Positions 22,488-32,429 of a stretch of 64,000 nucleotides of DNA are shown piece by piece. The stretch is from Gamarada debralockiae (Eukaryota > Ascomycota > Leotiomycetes > Helotiales > Hyphodiscaceae). The DNA lies in the NCBI GenBank assembly GCA_002803225.1, contig NXFV01001562.1, positions 1 through 64,000 of the forward strand, given 5' to 3'. The notes under the pieces are model-generated. The model was not told where the DNA came from. It did not search any database and saw only the letters and a list, made by a program, of their open reading frames with translations. The first letter of the stretch is position 1; each line of letters opens with the position of its first letter. The translations under genes and the position numbers were made by a program.

Positions 22488-24523
22488 CTGATATCACAAT
22501 TAGCTGGAAAATTGCAGGTAAATGAGGGATCCTTAGTCTTGAATGCCAAGCGAGCTTGCAGGTCACTGTTGTATCATCCGCTATGCGTTAGCATCCAGAC
22601 TTCCTGAAAAGCTTTCAAGATCGCCTTTTGGTCTTCTTCAGGACTTTCATCCTCAGTTGAGTTCCCGACACCCAAGGCTAGCCGCCCGTTCTTGCCAGTT
22701 CATAACCATCTCTACTGCCTCTTTTGCTCTTCTGAGGGTGGGATGTCTTTAGATCTTCAAATTCAGCTGCGCCATTTTCAGAAGATCCCCGTGAAGTACC
22801 CATCGTTGTTGCCGTACACTGCGCATCTGCGGCGTTTCTTTTGGGATCAGGCCTGAGGGAAAGTTCTGGGTTCTGTAGACCATGCTGAGTTTCCGATCTC
22901 CCTGCCATAGTTGCGTTGCCCAATTTTTGGCGTGCCCAAGAACTTAGCAATAATGGTTAAAATCTGTTTGTTAAATTAAAATGTGTTCTAGATTGATGAT
23001 TCTTTTAGATTCAGTAGTCCTCGATTATCGATCTGTCTAATTAAGGCAAAATAGATAGCTCTATATAGGTGGTCTTGGAACCATTTAAGGCTCTTATCCT
23101 AGAGTCATTTTTAGCTTTTCTTTAACGCATCATTGGAGCCGTAATGGGCTCTGCCTTGGGGGACCATTTCTAGCTCCCTACAATAAGACTTCTTTAGCCA
23201 ATTTTTAAAGGGGCCTAAGTTGGCCCTTTGGGCAATCTACTCTGCCAATTCTAAGAATAGAACGTTCTCTCAGGCTAATCCCATCTTGTTCAAGATATCA
23301 ATAAGATCTTCTTGGCCAAACCCAGAAATTCTCTGAGTTTTGCCTTTCAGTCATTACTATGTGTTTCTCTACTTTTCCCCTAGTTATTTTCTTACTCGGA
23401 TTAGGTCTAGCACACAACAAAACGGGCCTAGGGGGGATTTCTAGAACACCACCACGGCCCACCCAACCCCGACTTCCTCAGGCTTCTTTGCAATAATAAA
23501 CAACTTGTTTATTAAAGAAGTGGTGACTATTTCAATCCAATTAGCAATTTATCCGGATCTGGCGTTATCAACCTTAGTAATGTTGCCACGACTTCCGAAG
23601 CAGCCCAATTGAGTGACCCGCTCGGCCCAACTTCTTTTACCAATCAACTTCAGTAAACTAAAGCTAATTCTTCACTGTTAGCATTCTATTCGCCTAATAT
23701 TACAGCTTTTTCTTACCAGAATACATCGGCTTAGAACTTCAACACAACCGTGGGGAGGCCCAACGGCGCAACCATTTGTGGGGCTAATACCACTCACTTC
23801 GCAGGTATTCACGGGTTTGGGCTCTCATATAAGTGCTGAACTTTTAAACCTTCCTGCCATTTTATCTGCGTTCATTATTTAAATTACTATAATGTCACTT
23901 GTTTAGAGTTGCTACAAAAACTTGCTATCTTTCATTTTCATGCTTAAATAAGCTATTGTGGACCGGCTGCGCCGAAGTAAAGGTTGATAGTTGATAGAAA
24001 TCAATGCGAGTCGTTATGCTTCCCTCCTTTATAGTTGATTCAATAATGCAAGAGAGTGTATTCTATCTTAATTGACTGATATACTAAAGTGAAATAAAGT
24101 AGGAAACCATTCGAATCTTGTTGGCTTTAATATACGAGTGCCCGGTGTCGGGCTGCGCGCTCCGCACTGAAATACGCTGCATTTTATAAAAGTTTGAGAA
24201 CGTTATAAGCTTCAAGGCGGGTGTAGTTACATGAGATACCTCTAAATATTCTTCGAGCAAATGTTTAGGTCGTCTATCATATGCCGAATCTTCTGGAATG
24301 TTCTAGGTGAAATTTGGTAGCAATTGTAAGTTCTACTCAGTAGTAACATTCTAATAACAGGTACAAGATATAAACATCAACTCCCCCGAGCCCTTCTCCT
24401 ACAAAGTTATTAAATAAAATATAGATTATAAAGATTTGTACCATTATCACGCAAAAGAGTATTTAAGATACATTACATTAAGATATTAAAGGGATATAGA
24501 ATAGGCAAAGAATTTGTAAAAGT
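22488..24523. other. AT-rich region, probable repeat-mutated transposon remains
   Basis: About 2 kb, strongly AT-rich from 22.9 kb onward, with stops in all frames. This is the look of old mobile DNA degraded by repeat-induced point mutation. I could not name an element. The minus-strand frame at 22678-22950 is Ser/Lys-rich without a domain and was not called. Confidence 0.5.
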
Positions 24524-25609
24524 CTAGCTAACTAGTGTGAGGAGCTTAACAATGGCATCATGCCTGTTCTCAACGGCCCACGATAGTGGTGTCTGACCAA
24601 ATTTGTCCTTCGAGTTAGTATTAGCGCCCGCCTTGAGCAGCAGCTCGACTATAGCCTGGTGCCCGTTCTCGGCCGCCCTCGATAGTGGTGTCTGACCAAA
24701 TTCGTCCTTTGAATCCATGTCAGCGCCTGCCTTGAGCAGCAGTTCGACGAAAGCATGGTGCCCATCCTTAGCCGCCACTAATAGCGGTGTCTCATCATTA
24801 TTGTCCTTTGAGTCCGTGTCAGCGCCCGCCTTGACTAGCAGTTCGACAACAGCCTGGTGCCCATTCTTAGCCGCCCACCATAGCGGTGTCTGACCAAATT
24901 CGTCCTTTGAGTCCGTGTCAGCGCCCGCCTTGAACAGCAGCTCCACTATAGCCTGGTGCCCGTTCTCAGCCGCCCTCGATAGTGGTGTCTGACCTAATCC
25001 GTCCTTTGAGTCCGTGTCAGCGCCCGCCTTAAGCAGCAGCTCGACTATAGCCTGGTGTCCGTTCTTGGCCGCCCACCATAGCGGCGTCTGGCCAGAGTTA
25101 TCCCCAATATCGGGTTCAATGTCGCTTCGGGTTAAGAGCATCTTAACTGCAGCCTCTTGCCCGCACTCTGATGCATGCGATAGCAGCGTCCGTCCATTAC
25201 CATCTTTCAAGTGGCCCCGGACATCTTCTCGGGCCAAAAACATATTAATTACCGCCTCATGCCCGTTCCTTGCAGCGTGTGACAGTGGTGTCTGTCCCAT
25301 ACTATCCCTTGAGTGTGGCTCGACATCGTTTCGAGCCAGTAACAACCACACCACCTCATCATGTCCCTCCCTTGCCGCGTGCGACAGCGGCGTCCATCCA
25401 TCATTATCTTTTGAGTCGGCCTTAACATTGCGTCGGGTGAGCAGCAACCATACTACCTTCGCGTGCCCTCCGCCTGCCGCGTGCGATAACGGCGTCCGTC
25501 CCTGTTTATCTTTCGAGTCGGCCTGGATGTTCCCTCGGGCCAGTATCGACCGTACCTCTTCCACAAGCCCACCCCCTGCTGCGTGCGATAGCGCCGTCCG
25601 TCCATCTCC
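24524..25609 (-). repeat. Ankyrin-coding tandem repeats (102-bp and 99-bp units)
   Basis: Units on the minus strand, in protein order: five of 102 bp (25508-25609, 25406-25507, 25304-25405, 25202-25303, 25100-25201), then 99-bp units at 25001-25099, 24902-25000, 24803-24901, 24704-24802 and 24605-24703, and a partial last one. The 99-bp group shares the core NGHQAIVELLLKAGADTDSKD with few changes, while the 102-bp group is much more diverged. The boundary between the two groups is sharp. Confidence 0.85.
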
Positions 25610-26941
25610 ATGAACTAAGTTTGTGTTCGTGTCGCTTGGAGCTGGCAGTAGCCATACTATGTCACCCCCTCCCTGTGGCGTGGGTAATAGTGCCGCCGGT
25701 TCCGTGACATCCACAAATTTCGTTAGCATCCCGTCAAACAATTCCCAATCCGAGTTTGGATGGGCCTTCCCTAGAGCAAATCCAGGTTCGTTTATCTTGA
25801 GTCCGTATTTCCGATAGTCTTTCTGTGATCTTACAATTGCCAAACGCCGTTGTCGGACACATATCCGTCTCGCAGGATACTGGGACGGTCGAAAAAGCCT
25901 TAGATCAATTGGTTCGAATTTTTCACACCATACCCTCTCGAAGCGCTCCATTGTGAGGGAGATATCCCTCAAGTAGATTGCGATCAACAAATCCTCTTTC
26001 CCAAGCTTCGTGCAATGAAGGATGCCGAGCCCTAATCCTCGGTGACCTATCCCTATAAAAGATAGTTCTAAATGGATCCCTTTGTTGGTTACAGTCAAAG
26101 GACTGTTAGTGGCGATAGAAGGATTATGTCCGAGGATTATATCGGCAGATTCTCTGAATGCATCCGGAGAGGTTGCTAGAAGTCCGCCGTGGCTCTGATC
26201 CTTAGATTTCCAGGCGAAAATGCTATGGTCATCCGAGACCTTCATGATCTCTTCTTGGAGTCTGATAAAAGCCCTCTCCCCTTCGCCATAAAGCAGCGGC
26301 ATATTAATGCCAAATATGCCCATTAGGCTATAGGCATGATCTTCAGGCTTTAATGTTTCTCTCTTTGCAGCCCATGACATTCTTTGTGCGATGCTAGCTG
26401 TTTCAAGGTCATCGTCTCCCGAGAGGATACGGACAGGTATACTAGTGATCTCGAATATATCCTTTTGTAGACTTGATTTGGTTCCGATTTGTTGCCATTC
26501 CTGATTAAAGAATATTACTTCTGATGGGGCAATAAGCTCTTGAAGCGTCCATCCCCTGGTAAACCATCTGCACTTTGACGACAATTGGGGTCCTATACGA
26601 CCAGCCGAGCCATCAGATGACACATCGGCCAAATACGCGTAGCAAACTTCGGCTCGTTGGTACCAACGATACATAGAGTTGATCGCTTCGGAAAGTTCAA
26701 CGCTGTTTGTTTTGTCAATGCAGCAAGTGTCGATCCAAACATAATCGAATCCGTGGGCCTCGGCCATGGTGCAGGTGTTTCTGACCTTTTCATATCCCGC
26801 CTTCCTTTCTGCGTCGCCGCTTTCGATATCCTGGAAGGTAATTTCATTTTCTCTCCACGTATGTGAAAGGATTGCGTACAGTGGGGTTTTGTTGCCTCCA
26901 AATTCCTGCACCTTGAGCGTACGTGTATGAAGCAAACGCAT
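24524..26941 (-). CDS. HET-domain protein with C-terminal ankyrin repeats
   Basis: Single exon, 805 aa from the conserved start MRLLHTRTLKVQEF at 26941 (an in-frame ATG 11 codons earlier is less likely). Residues ~20-150 form a HET domain: YAILSHTW, YVWIDTCCIDK, WFTRGWTLQELIAP. A second conserved HET-family segment follows (YSLMGIFGINMPLLYGEGER). From about residue 445 there are eleven ankyrin repeats: five of 34 residues, then five of 33 plus a shortened last one. HET proteins trigger cell death after fusion of incompatible hyphae, and ankyrin repeats could serve as the recognition part. The last repeats are nearly identical to one another at DNA level, as in fast-evolving allorecognition genes. 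There is no NACHT or NB-ARC domain. It is flanked by decayed DNA and RGS fragments. Confidence 0.9.
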   Translation of the reverse strand: MRLLHTRTLKVQEFGGNKTPLYAILSHTWRENEITFQDIESGDAERKAGYEKVRNTCTMAEAHGFDYVWIDTCCIDKTNSVELSEAINSMYRWYQRAEVCYAYLADVSSDGSAGRIGPQLSSKCRWFTRGWTLQELIAPSEVIFFNQEWQQIGTKSSLQKDIFEITSIPVRILSGDDDLETASIAQRMSWAAKRETLKPEDHAYSLMGIFGINMPLLYGEGERAFIRLQEEIMKVSDDHSIFAWKSKDQSHGGLLATSPDAFRESADIILGHNPSIATNSPLTVTNKGIHLELSFIGIGHRGLGLGILHCTKLGKEDLLIAIYLRDISLTMERFERVWCEKFEPIDLRLFRPSQYPARRICVRQRRLAIVRSQKDYRKYGLKINEPGFALGKAHPNSDWELFDGMLTKFVDVTEPAALLPTPQGGGDIVWLLPAPSDTNTNLVHGDGRTALSHAAGGGLVEEVRSILARGNIQADSKDKQGRTPLSHAAGGGHAKVVWLLLTRRNVKADSKDNDGWTPLSHAAREGHDEVVWLLLARNDVEPHSRDSMGQTPLSHAARNGHEAVINMFLAREDVRGHLKDGNGRTLLSHASECGQEAAVKMLLTRSDIEPDIGDNSGQTPLWWAAKNGHQAIVELLLKAGADTDSKDGLGQTPLSRAAENGHQAIVELLFKAGADTDSKDEFGQTPLWWAAKNGHQAVVELLVKAGADTDSKDNNDETPLLVAAKDGHHAFVELLLKAGADMDSKDEFGQTPLSRAAENGHQAIVELLLKAGANTNSKDKFGQTPLSWAVENRHDAIVKLLTLVS

Positions 26942-27193
26942 AGGTAGATGCTTAAGGGCGAAAACGTAGGGCAAGAGTGTCCGTTTCGGTCGCAGAAGAG
27001 CTCTATCAAGTTAAGTGAGATGTTAATGCCTATATAGAATGTACTTCCTAACACCAAAGATGTTTTGAAATCGCTCAATTTGAAAATCAAGTTTTGCGGC
27101 TTGAAGGATGCCACAGATGTTCAGAGAAAAAAATGGTATCAGAGGTCCAGGCTGTCACCGAGCCCTCGCTTAGCGTCATCGAGCCCTGCGAAA

Positions 27194-27529
27194 TCATCCA
27201 ATTCCCAGCCAAACGGCACGTCCCGTGACCGCCAGGCCCTCACGATACGATGCCCTATTGTGGTGGATGAACCAAAAAAGTCGCTGGCCCCATCTGAAGC
27301 AGGAGAACGTGCAACCTGCTGGGAGGGCCTTGTTGTTGATGACTTCGTCAAATGGCAGCCCCTTTGGAATTGCTCTCTCGGATTCTGTCAAATTGTTAAG
27401 AGTTTCCGTGAAGTTTAACGGGAGGTCAAAGGTTACTTTTGGCTCTCTCGACGTAACGCTGATATTCTGTGGCATTGATAGGGCCACTTGACTTGTGGAG
27501 GTAGTCTGGCCGTCTATAAAATATAACAC
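27194..27529 (-). CDS. Hypothetical protein upstream of the HET gene
   Basis: An open frame reads DGQTTSTSQVALSMPQNISV, then FDLPLNFTETLNNLTESERA and LPFDEVINNKALPAGCTFS. The composition looks protein-like rather than random and codons are ordinary. A short upstream exon reaching about 27570 (MGYVSRQLDLGTLL) with a tiny intron is possible. I do not recognise a family. It shares the strand of the HET gene about 250 bp away, so it could be a partner gene, a decayed exon of it, or unrelated. The C-terminal part after residue ~75 is doubtful. Confidence 0.35.
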   Translation of the reverse strand: MLYFIDGQTTSTSQVALSMPQNISVTSREPKVTFDLPLNFTETLNNLTESERAIPKGLPFDEVINNKALPAGCTFSCFRWGQRLFWFIHHNRASYREGLAVTGRAVWLGIG

Positions 27530-27847
27530 TGTTCGAAGTAAGCAGCGTTCCTAGGTCCAGTTGTCTTGAAACGTACCCCATTTTGCTGGAATGTTCTTCT
27601 GAGCCTCAAATACAGATATGGATACAAAATGTTAAAGCCTAAGGAATAACTGGGAATCAAGATAAAGAACTGAAACGATAGCGAGGGGTTTATTTAAAAG
27701 AACGCAGGAAAAACTGGAAAAAGGCTATGAAACCCTTCGTCGAGTGGAACTGTCATGAGAGCATATGGAGAAGAACTTATATCCCACGCCTTCAGAGTTC
27801 GTTAGATTGTGACCGTTGGACTGCGCGCAGTTCATGAACTATTCTAC

Positions 27848-28242
27848 GCCAGCCACAGCGATTAATTCCGCTTGTGGCTGACTCCCATGGTGCAGACAAA
27901 GAAGACGCGGGGTTTGTTGCCGTTGTGTTGCGAGGTCATAATTGTAGAATGTGAAAGCAGCTTGACATTTAGAGAGTAGTGATCCTAGGGCTATATATAC
28001 AGCGTAGTGACTCATACCCTAGGCAACAGTGCCAAGTGGGTTAGGACTCAGGTGTCACGTTCCAACACGTTGCAAATGGACCAACGAATGAAGTTGGGGT
28101 GGGATTGACAGCGGAGAGCGACTTCAGCGATTGTGATGGCGGGCTTCAGGGCGAAGGGCTGAGTGGTGTGTTGGAGGGCGTGCCGGCATTGGGCGCGGCC
28201 TTTGTGGGAGAGGTTGAGTTCGCGGGGGGAGGTGAAGGCGAG
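27848..28242 (-). pseudogene. RGS-protein gene fragment (copy B), split by an insertion
   Basis: 28069-28242 on the minus strand matches 12054-12220 on the plus strand with about 11 mismatches and a 7-base length difference (roughly 93% identical over the aligned bases, counted by eye). It reads LAFTSPRELNLSHKGRAQ, then ALKPAITIAEVALRCQ and SHPNFIRWSICN with no stop. Homology resumes at 27848-27931 (NKPRVFFVCTMGVSH) after a 137-bp insertion. Copy B keeps CAA where copy A has the stop TAA, and CCCC where A has CCC. It is the downstream half of the gene only; a 5'-half fragment lies 5.4 kb away on the same strand. Confidence 0.75.
27932..28068. mobile_element. 137-bp insertion in RGS copy B, MITE-like
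   Basis: It interrupts the RGS homology exactly between codons for ICN and NKP. A GTTG precedes it and is repeated just after it, which could be a target duplication. The ends are weakly inverted (TGTTG and CAACA). Inside is a CCTAGGG/CCCTAGG inverted pair, and a 15-base string shared with 22093-22107. Too short to code; probably a non-autonomous element or fragment. Confidence 0.45.
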
Positions 28243-28740
28243 AGAAGGAGAAGAGGTCTACGAGCCAGTCTACGAGGCCAGGAAAAAAGGTCAAGAAGCG
28301 TCCGCTGGCCAGTTTACAGGTCTGGAAAAGGGGGCTATAAGCCAGTCTCTAGGTCAAGTAAGGTCTACAGGCTACCTTAGGAGCCAAGAAGAGGCAGAGT
28401 ATTATTATTTTAAAGATTACTAAATAAATATACCAGTTCAAGCTCATAATGTCTACAATTAATATAACCTCCTAATACAAAGAGCCTTAAGGCCCTAGCG
28501 GAGGGGAATAAGGGGGGTGTAAGCTTTAGGCAAGCACTAAAAATCCCACTAGCAAGCCTTGGCGAGCTGCCCAGCAGGCCAGTCATCATTATCTCATTCA
28601 CCCGTGGTTGACACTACTCGTGACGGCCGGAAATTCTTCAAACGAAAACACAACTCTCAACTTTCGAAATAAACAATTAAGATGTTTATGTGATTTGTAC
28701 TGACGATAGTGTAGAATCGCATAGTTAACTTAATTTTTCT
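28243..28740. other. Intergenic with degenerate short direct repeats
   Basis: Between 28263 and 28385 a loose GCCAGT(C/T)TACNAGG-like string recurs three times. No gene is seen. It forms the right border of the accessory island. Confidence 0.4.
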
Positions 28741-29966
28741 TCATAAAGTTGTTGTGGTGAGATACGGTCTTTCCAAAGTTTCTGATCCGTCACGAATTAT
28801 GACACACCCTGGTGATTCATTTATTCTTACCGCTGGGATCAAATCAAGAGGCGCCGGTCGCCTCTGGACCGAGTGCTGTTCGATCCCCGCCGGCCTTTTG
28901 CTCAAATTTCCTCCCCCGCCGCCATGATGCCCATGGGTTCCAGCTCCCGGTCCTGGTAATCCTTCCTCTTCGTCTTTGAAAAATCTCACATACAGAACTC
29001 GAACTACCAGAGAAAGTCCAATCACAAATGGAATAAGCTGGCCTGCAGAAGATAAGCTGTTTACAGCTGTGATGCCGTTCCACTGGATGGTCAGCTCTGT
29101 TGCCGTCACGACAATTGTTGCAATGGTAATGTTGGTGAGAGATTGGAATTGCTGAAGGACCTGGATCTGGGCTCCACTATTCCAGAGAGTCAGTCTTTCT
29201 GAGTGATCAATGACAATAGGAGGAACAAACTTAGGCAAATCCTCATAATCATATTCTCTGTCGTCCCATAGTCCTGCCGCCTTCCCGCCCGTAATACACA
29301 GATTCCCAACACAGATAAGTAGTAGCAAGAACTGGAATGCAATATTCACCGCTACAAAGGCCTTGCTGTTCAACTCAATTTTGGTGAACAAGAACCCATA
29401 TTCAGCGCAGCCATCTGTACGGGAACCCAGACTGGGAACATCCACGAACCAAAACCAAAGCTGGAACCCGGAGACCGCTACCAGTAGTATGAAAGTCATG
29501 GCACTGGAGACAGCACTGACTGGCACTCGTGGCCATCTGGATGGGTCATAGCGGGGATTGCATCTGATAAGCAGTCTCCATATATAGAGAGGGACAAAGT
29601 ATAGATAACCGCCAAAACATAGGAAGATGATGATGTATATTTCCACAGGACGTAGATTGTCACGCACGGTTTGGATGAGGAGCCCGAGAAAGGTAGCAGC
29701 GATGAAAACGCTTCGTTAAGTCAGTCACATTCATGAAGAGATAAATATACAGGGTCCTCGAATTGCATGGTGTGTCTCGAAGCCGAATCGAGGGAGCAGC
29801 TTTATCTTGGGAGGACTAACGTGTTCGACAGGTTCAGGCCCGGGACTTCACCGCGGGCGAGCCAGGACGCAGCAGTTGTTCCATACCATTGAAGATAGAA
29901 TGCGAGGCGGATACCGAGGCCATACATATCTGTATTGCCGTCGAAGGTGCATGCTGATGAAGACAT
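28741..29966 (-). CDS. Conserved fungal multi-pass membrane protein
   Basis: Two exons, 29821-29966 and 28741-29710; 371 aa with phases matching. The opening ([17 protein letters not shown], then [20 protein letters not shown]) is typical of a family of fungal plasma-membrane proteins of unknown function. I count about seven hydrophobic segments: residues ~20-40, ~50-70, ~75-95, ~125-145, ~165-190, ~245-265 and ~280-300. A Gly/His-rich patch ([11 protein letters not shown]) sits in the cytoplasmic tail near residue 320. The start is the ATG just before [11 protein letters not shown]. It has no enzymatic motif and a role cannot be given from sequence. A minus-strand frame overlapping its promoter (29848-30243) is a shadow. 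Confidence 0.75.
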
Positions 29967-30563
29967 AGTAGGAATAAAGTAATAAAGATAGACATCGAAA
30001 GGGGGAGTGGGGATGGGTAGCAGATATATACCAATAAATAGGGAACTTCGAATGAAGTTGGATCGCCAGAGCATATAAAGAGGAGGTGGCACTGGAGAAG
30101 TATAATGTGAGATGCAAGTCGGGAGTAACAGGGCTGGGGCTGAAGTTGATCATCATCGCTTCATGCATATCAACGTCAACGGCGACACTAGTCGACCAAT
30201 CAGAATTAATTACTCTTGAACTCTTACAAGTCCCTTTCGTCAATTGCTGAACTTGTGAAAGGCCCTAAATCTAGCGAGACGAAGTCAGAACGTTATCAGC
30301 TTTGATCTGCAGACCAAGTTTGAAGAGTTGGGTGGCACCTATAACTAAATACACGTGCGTGGCTTTGGTTGGCCGCATAAAGTGCGGGAACTGCCCCGCT
30401 TCTTCTCAACCCTTGCCGTAGATCCACTCTATACTGGAAATATGGTGCAGATGGGGTGAAAGACGATTCCCAGGATCACATGTCGCACATTCAAAACCTT
30501 CTTATGATTTGCATTGGTGCATTTGTAGGATATGTCACCTTAACTACATTCATGCCGTACGGT
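29967..30563. other. Upstream region of the membrane-protein gene
   Basis: Promoter of the minus-strand membrane protein. TATATAC near 30025 is about 60 bp before its ATG. No other feature is seen. Confidence 0.4.
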
Positions 30564-30980
30564 TTATAGCAATTCAATAGCAGTTTCCACGATATCCCAA
30601 GTTCGCAATCTTTCCCAGCGAAGCTTCGCTTCTTCAGATCGCAAGAATCTCATTAGAGCGGCAACGAATACCAGGAACGAGACACACGAGTATGGAATAA
30701 ACAGATTCATCGCCACGGAATTTTTCGACCCAACTCCACTCTGTGCAATCTCTCCCTGTATCACTATCGTAGCTGTTGCTGCTGGGACTTCGGTGACGGT
30801 GGCCGGCCGGTAGGAGTCACTGTAGCTGTCGGCCTGCCAATAGGGTCAGACAACATCCTCCGTTCTCTTCATCCAGGCATTCGAAGTATGAAGGCATGCA
30901 TTTCGGCGCACGGTTCAAGTTCCGTCGCAATCTAAAGTCGTCTCGTTTAAGTTGCAGCAGCATATATCCGAGTTTGTGGG
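30564..30980 (-). pseudogene. Possible Cys-rich/transmembrane protein gene, probably broken
   Basis: On the minus strand one frame reads KCMPSYFECLDEENGGCC, a cysteine pattern seen in fungal secreted or wall-sensor ectodomains. A second frame then reads DSYSDSYRPATVTEVPAATA and IPYSCVSFLVFVAALMRFLR, a Thr-rich stalk and one membrane helix with a short basic tail, stopping at 30564. No intron long enough separates the two frames (about 20 bases), so a one-base frameshift near 30845 is the simplest reading. An N-terminal signal exon could not be fixed. Low certainty. Confidence 0.3.
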
Positions 30981-31079
30981 AGGTGTAAGGTGGCAGGTCA
31001 TTTTGACTGGACAGCAGACATTCTAGTATTTATCAGCTTCTGTCTTTGGCATTGGATAAATTTGGTGGACTTACTGGGG

Positions 31080-31550
31080 TTATACTTCGCAGCTTGCTTG
31101 CTGATCACCGCACGCATAGTATGGCACCTCCATCGGCGTCCTTCGGCTCCACCTATCCTCTTCGTCGATTGTCGCAACCTTTCGCAATAGCGGGAAAACC
31201 TTGGGCGCATCGATATCTGATGTCACATACAGGCCCCTGGCCTTCAGGAAATCTTGTCCTTTAAAGGTAACGTAGTAGTGGTGCACTGCAAAAACAATCC
31301 CCAGGCACATGATCGGCAACAATAACACAGCACCAATACTAAGCCAGCAGCGACGGTGTGAAACATATTCGCGCAATTCGGATGAGGTACGGGAGCTTTT
31401 AGAGTACGACTGAAAGGACTCCGTTTGCGGAGGGGATGGGGTAATGGATCTGGTTGGGTGGGAGTACTGGGTGCAAACGAGACGGAGAAGTTGAAGGAGG
31501 AGCATCAAGGAAAATGTGACGTGGCTGTATAGAAGACTCTCGAGAGCCAT
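31080..31550 (-). CDS. Hypothetical two-helix membrane protein
   Basis: A 156-residue frame starts with a strong hydrophobic segment (residues ~8-27), followed by a Ser/Thr/Pro stretch, and has a second helix near residue 70 (WLSIGAVLLLPIMCLGIVFA). No family is recognised. It may be an exon of a larger minus-strand gene that includes the Cys-rich piece at 30.9 kb, or chance. An exon beyond 31080 could not be joined. Confidence 0.25.
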   Translation of the reverse strand: MALESLLYSHVTFSLMLLLQLLRLVCTQYSHPTRSITPSPPQTESFQSYSKSSRTSSELREYVSHRRCWLSIGAVLLLPIMCLGIVFAVHHYYVTFKGQDFLKARGLYVTSDIDAPKVFPLLRKVATIDEEDRWSRRTPMEVPYYACGDQQASCEV

Positions 31551-32429
31551 CTAGGTTATATGAAAGTGAGGGTCATTGATTATCGATGATGATAAAGTAC
31601 TTTGTAAGTGAAATTGATGAGTATTGGAGATTGCCGACCTCAGATCTGGAGCTATTTTGGAGATCGGATGCGATGAACTTGGAAATGGAAGGAGTAACTG
31701 GCTCCAATATAATTGTCAGGAACATGGTAGATAAAAGACTCTAGGAAATACAAAGCGCAGGGGAAATAACTTGGATTGAATATATGGTGGCATGATACTC
31801 TGCATGCAAATGTGATAGAAAGTTTGACCATGCATATTGTGCGGGAAGAAAACAGGGGGATAAATCCGTTTGACAGCCTTTGGACGAGCAGTGTATATTC
31901 ATCCTCATGATATTCGTGTGGTTTCTATGAGTACACAGTAGCTCAAAGGATGTTTGTGGGATGTTGTTTGGAAGATTGAAGCTTCGAGTCTTTGGGGATG
32001 TCGTCGACAGAAATCCAGAGACAGGGGCATCTCGGATGTTGCTCTGGCTAAATTCAGGGGTTGAATCCCTCCAATGATGTCACAAATGCCTATTTGTACC
32101 CCCCTGCTTCTCATGTGGTAAATAAACATTGAAAATTTATCGATTTTTCACTGACTGCAGCATCCTGTTCTTCTCTCATCTCCACAAGACTGAAAATAAT
32201 AAGCTGTCATCCGACCTCGCTGACAGCTTTGACATCTGGCCAATAGGGTCCGCCGTTCGTCTGCCTCGGCTTCTTTTTAGCGTGGAATGCTTCGAGAAGC
32301 AAACATGACGCCCATGAGTTGGATGAGAAAACGAGGCAGGCTCATGACCGAGGGCCGAAGACAACAAGACCAAATATTTATCTTGCCTCTGATCCCAACT
32401 TCCCAACATCATATCAATCATAATTCACA
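31551..32429. other. Intergenic, acyl-CoA oxidase promoter
   Basis: No conserved frame. It should contain the promoter of the acyl-CoA oxidase gene. No repeats seen. Confidence 0.4.

Noticed and set aside
22900..24500. Named transposon in the AT-rich stretch
   Set aside because: The texture suggests degraded mobile DNA, but no transposase motif or terminal repeat could be read with confidence.
25014..25613. 199-residue Ser/Cys-rich frame on +
   Set aside because: Exact antisense of the ankyrin repeats; its periodicity comes from the opposite strand.
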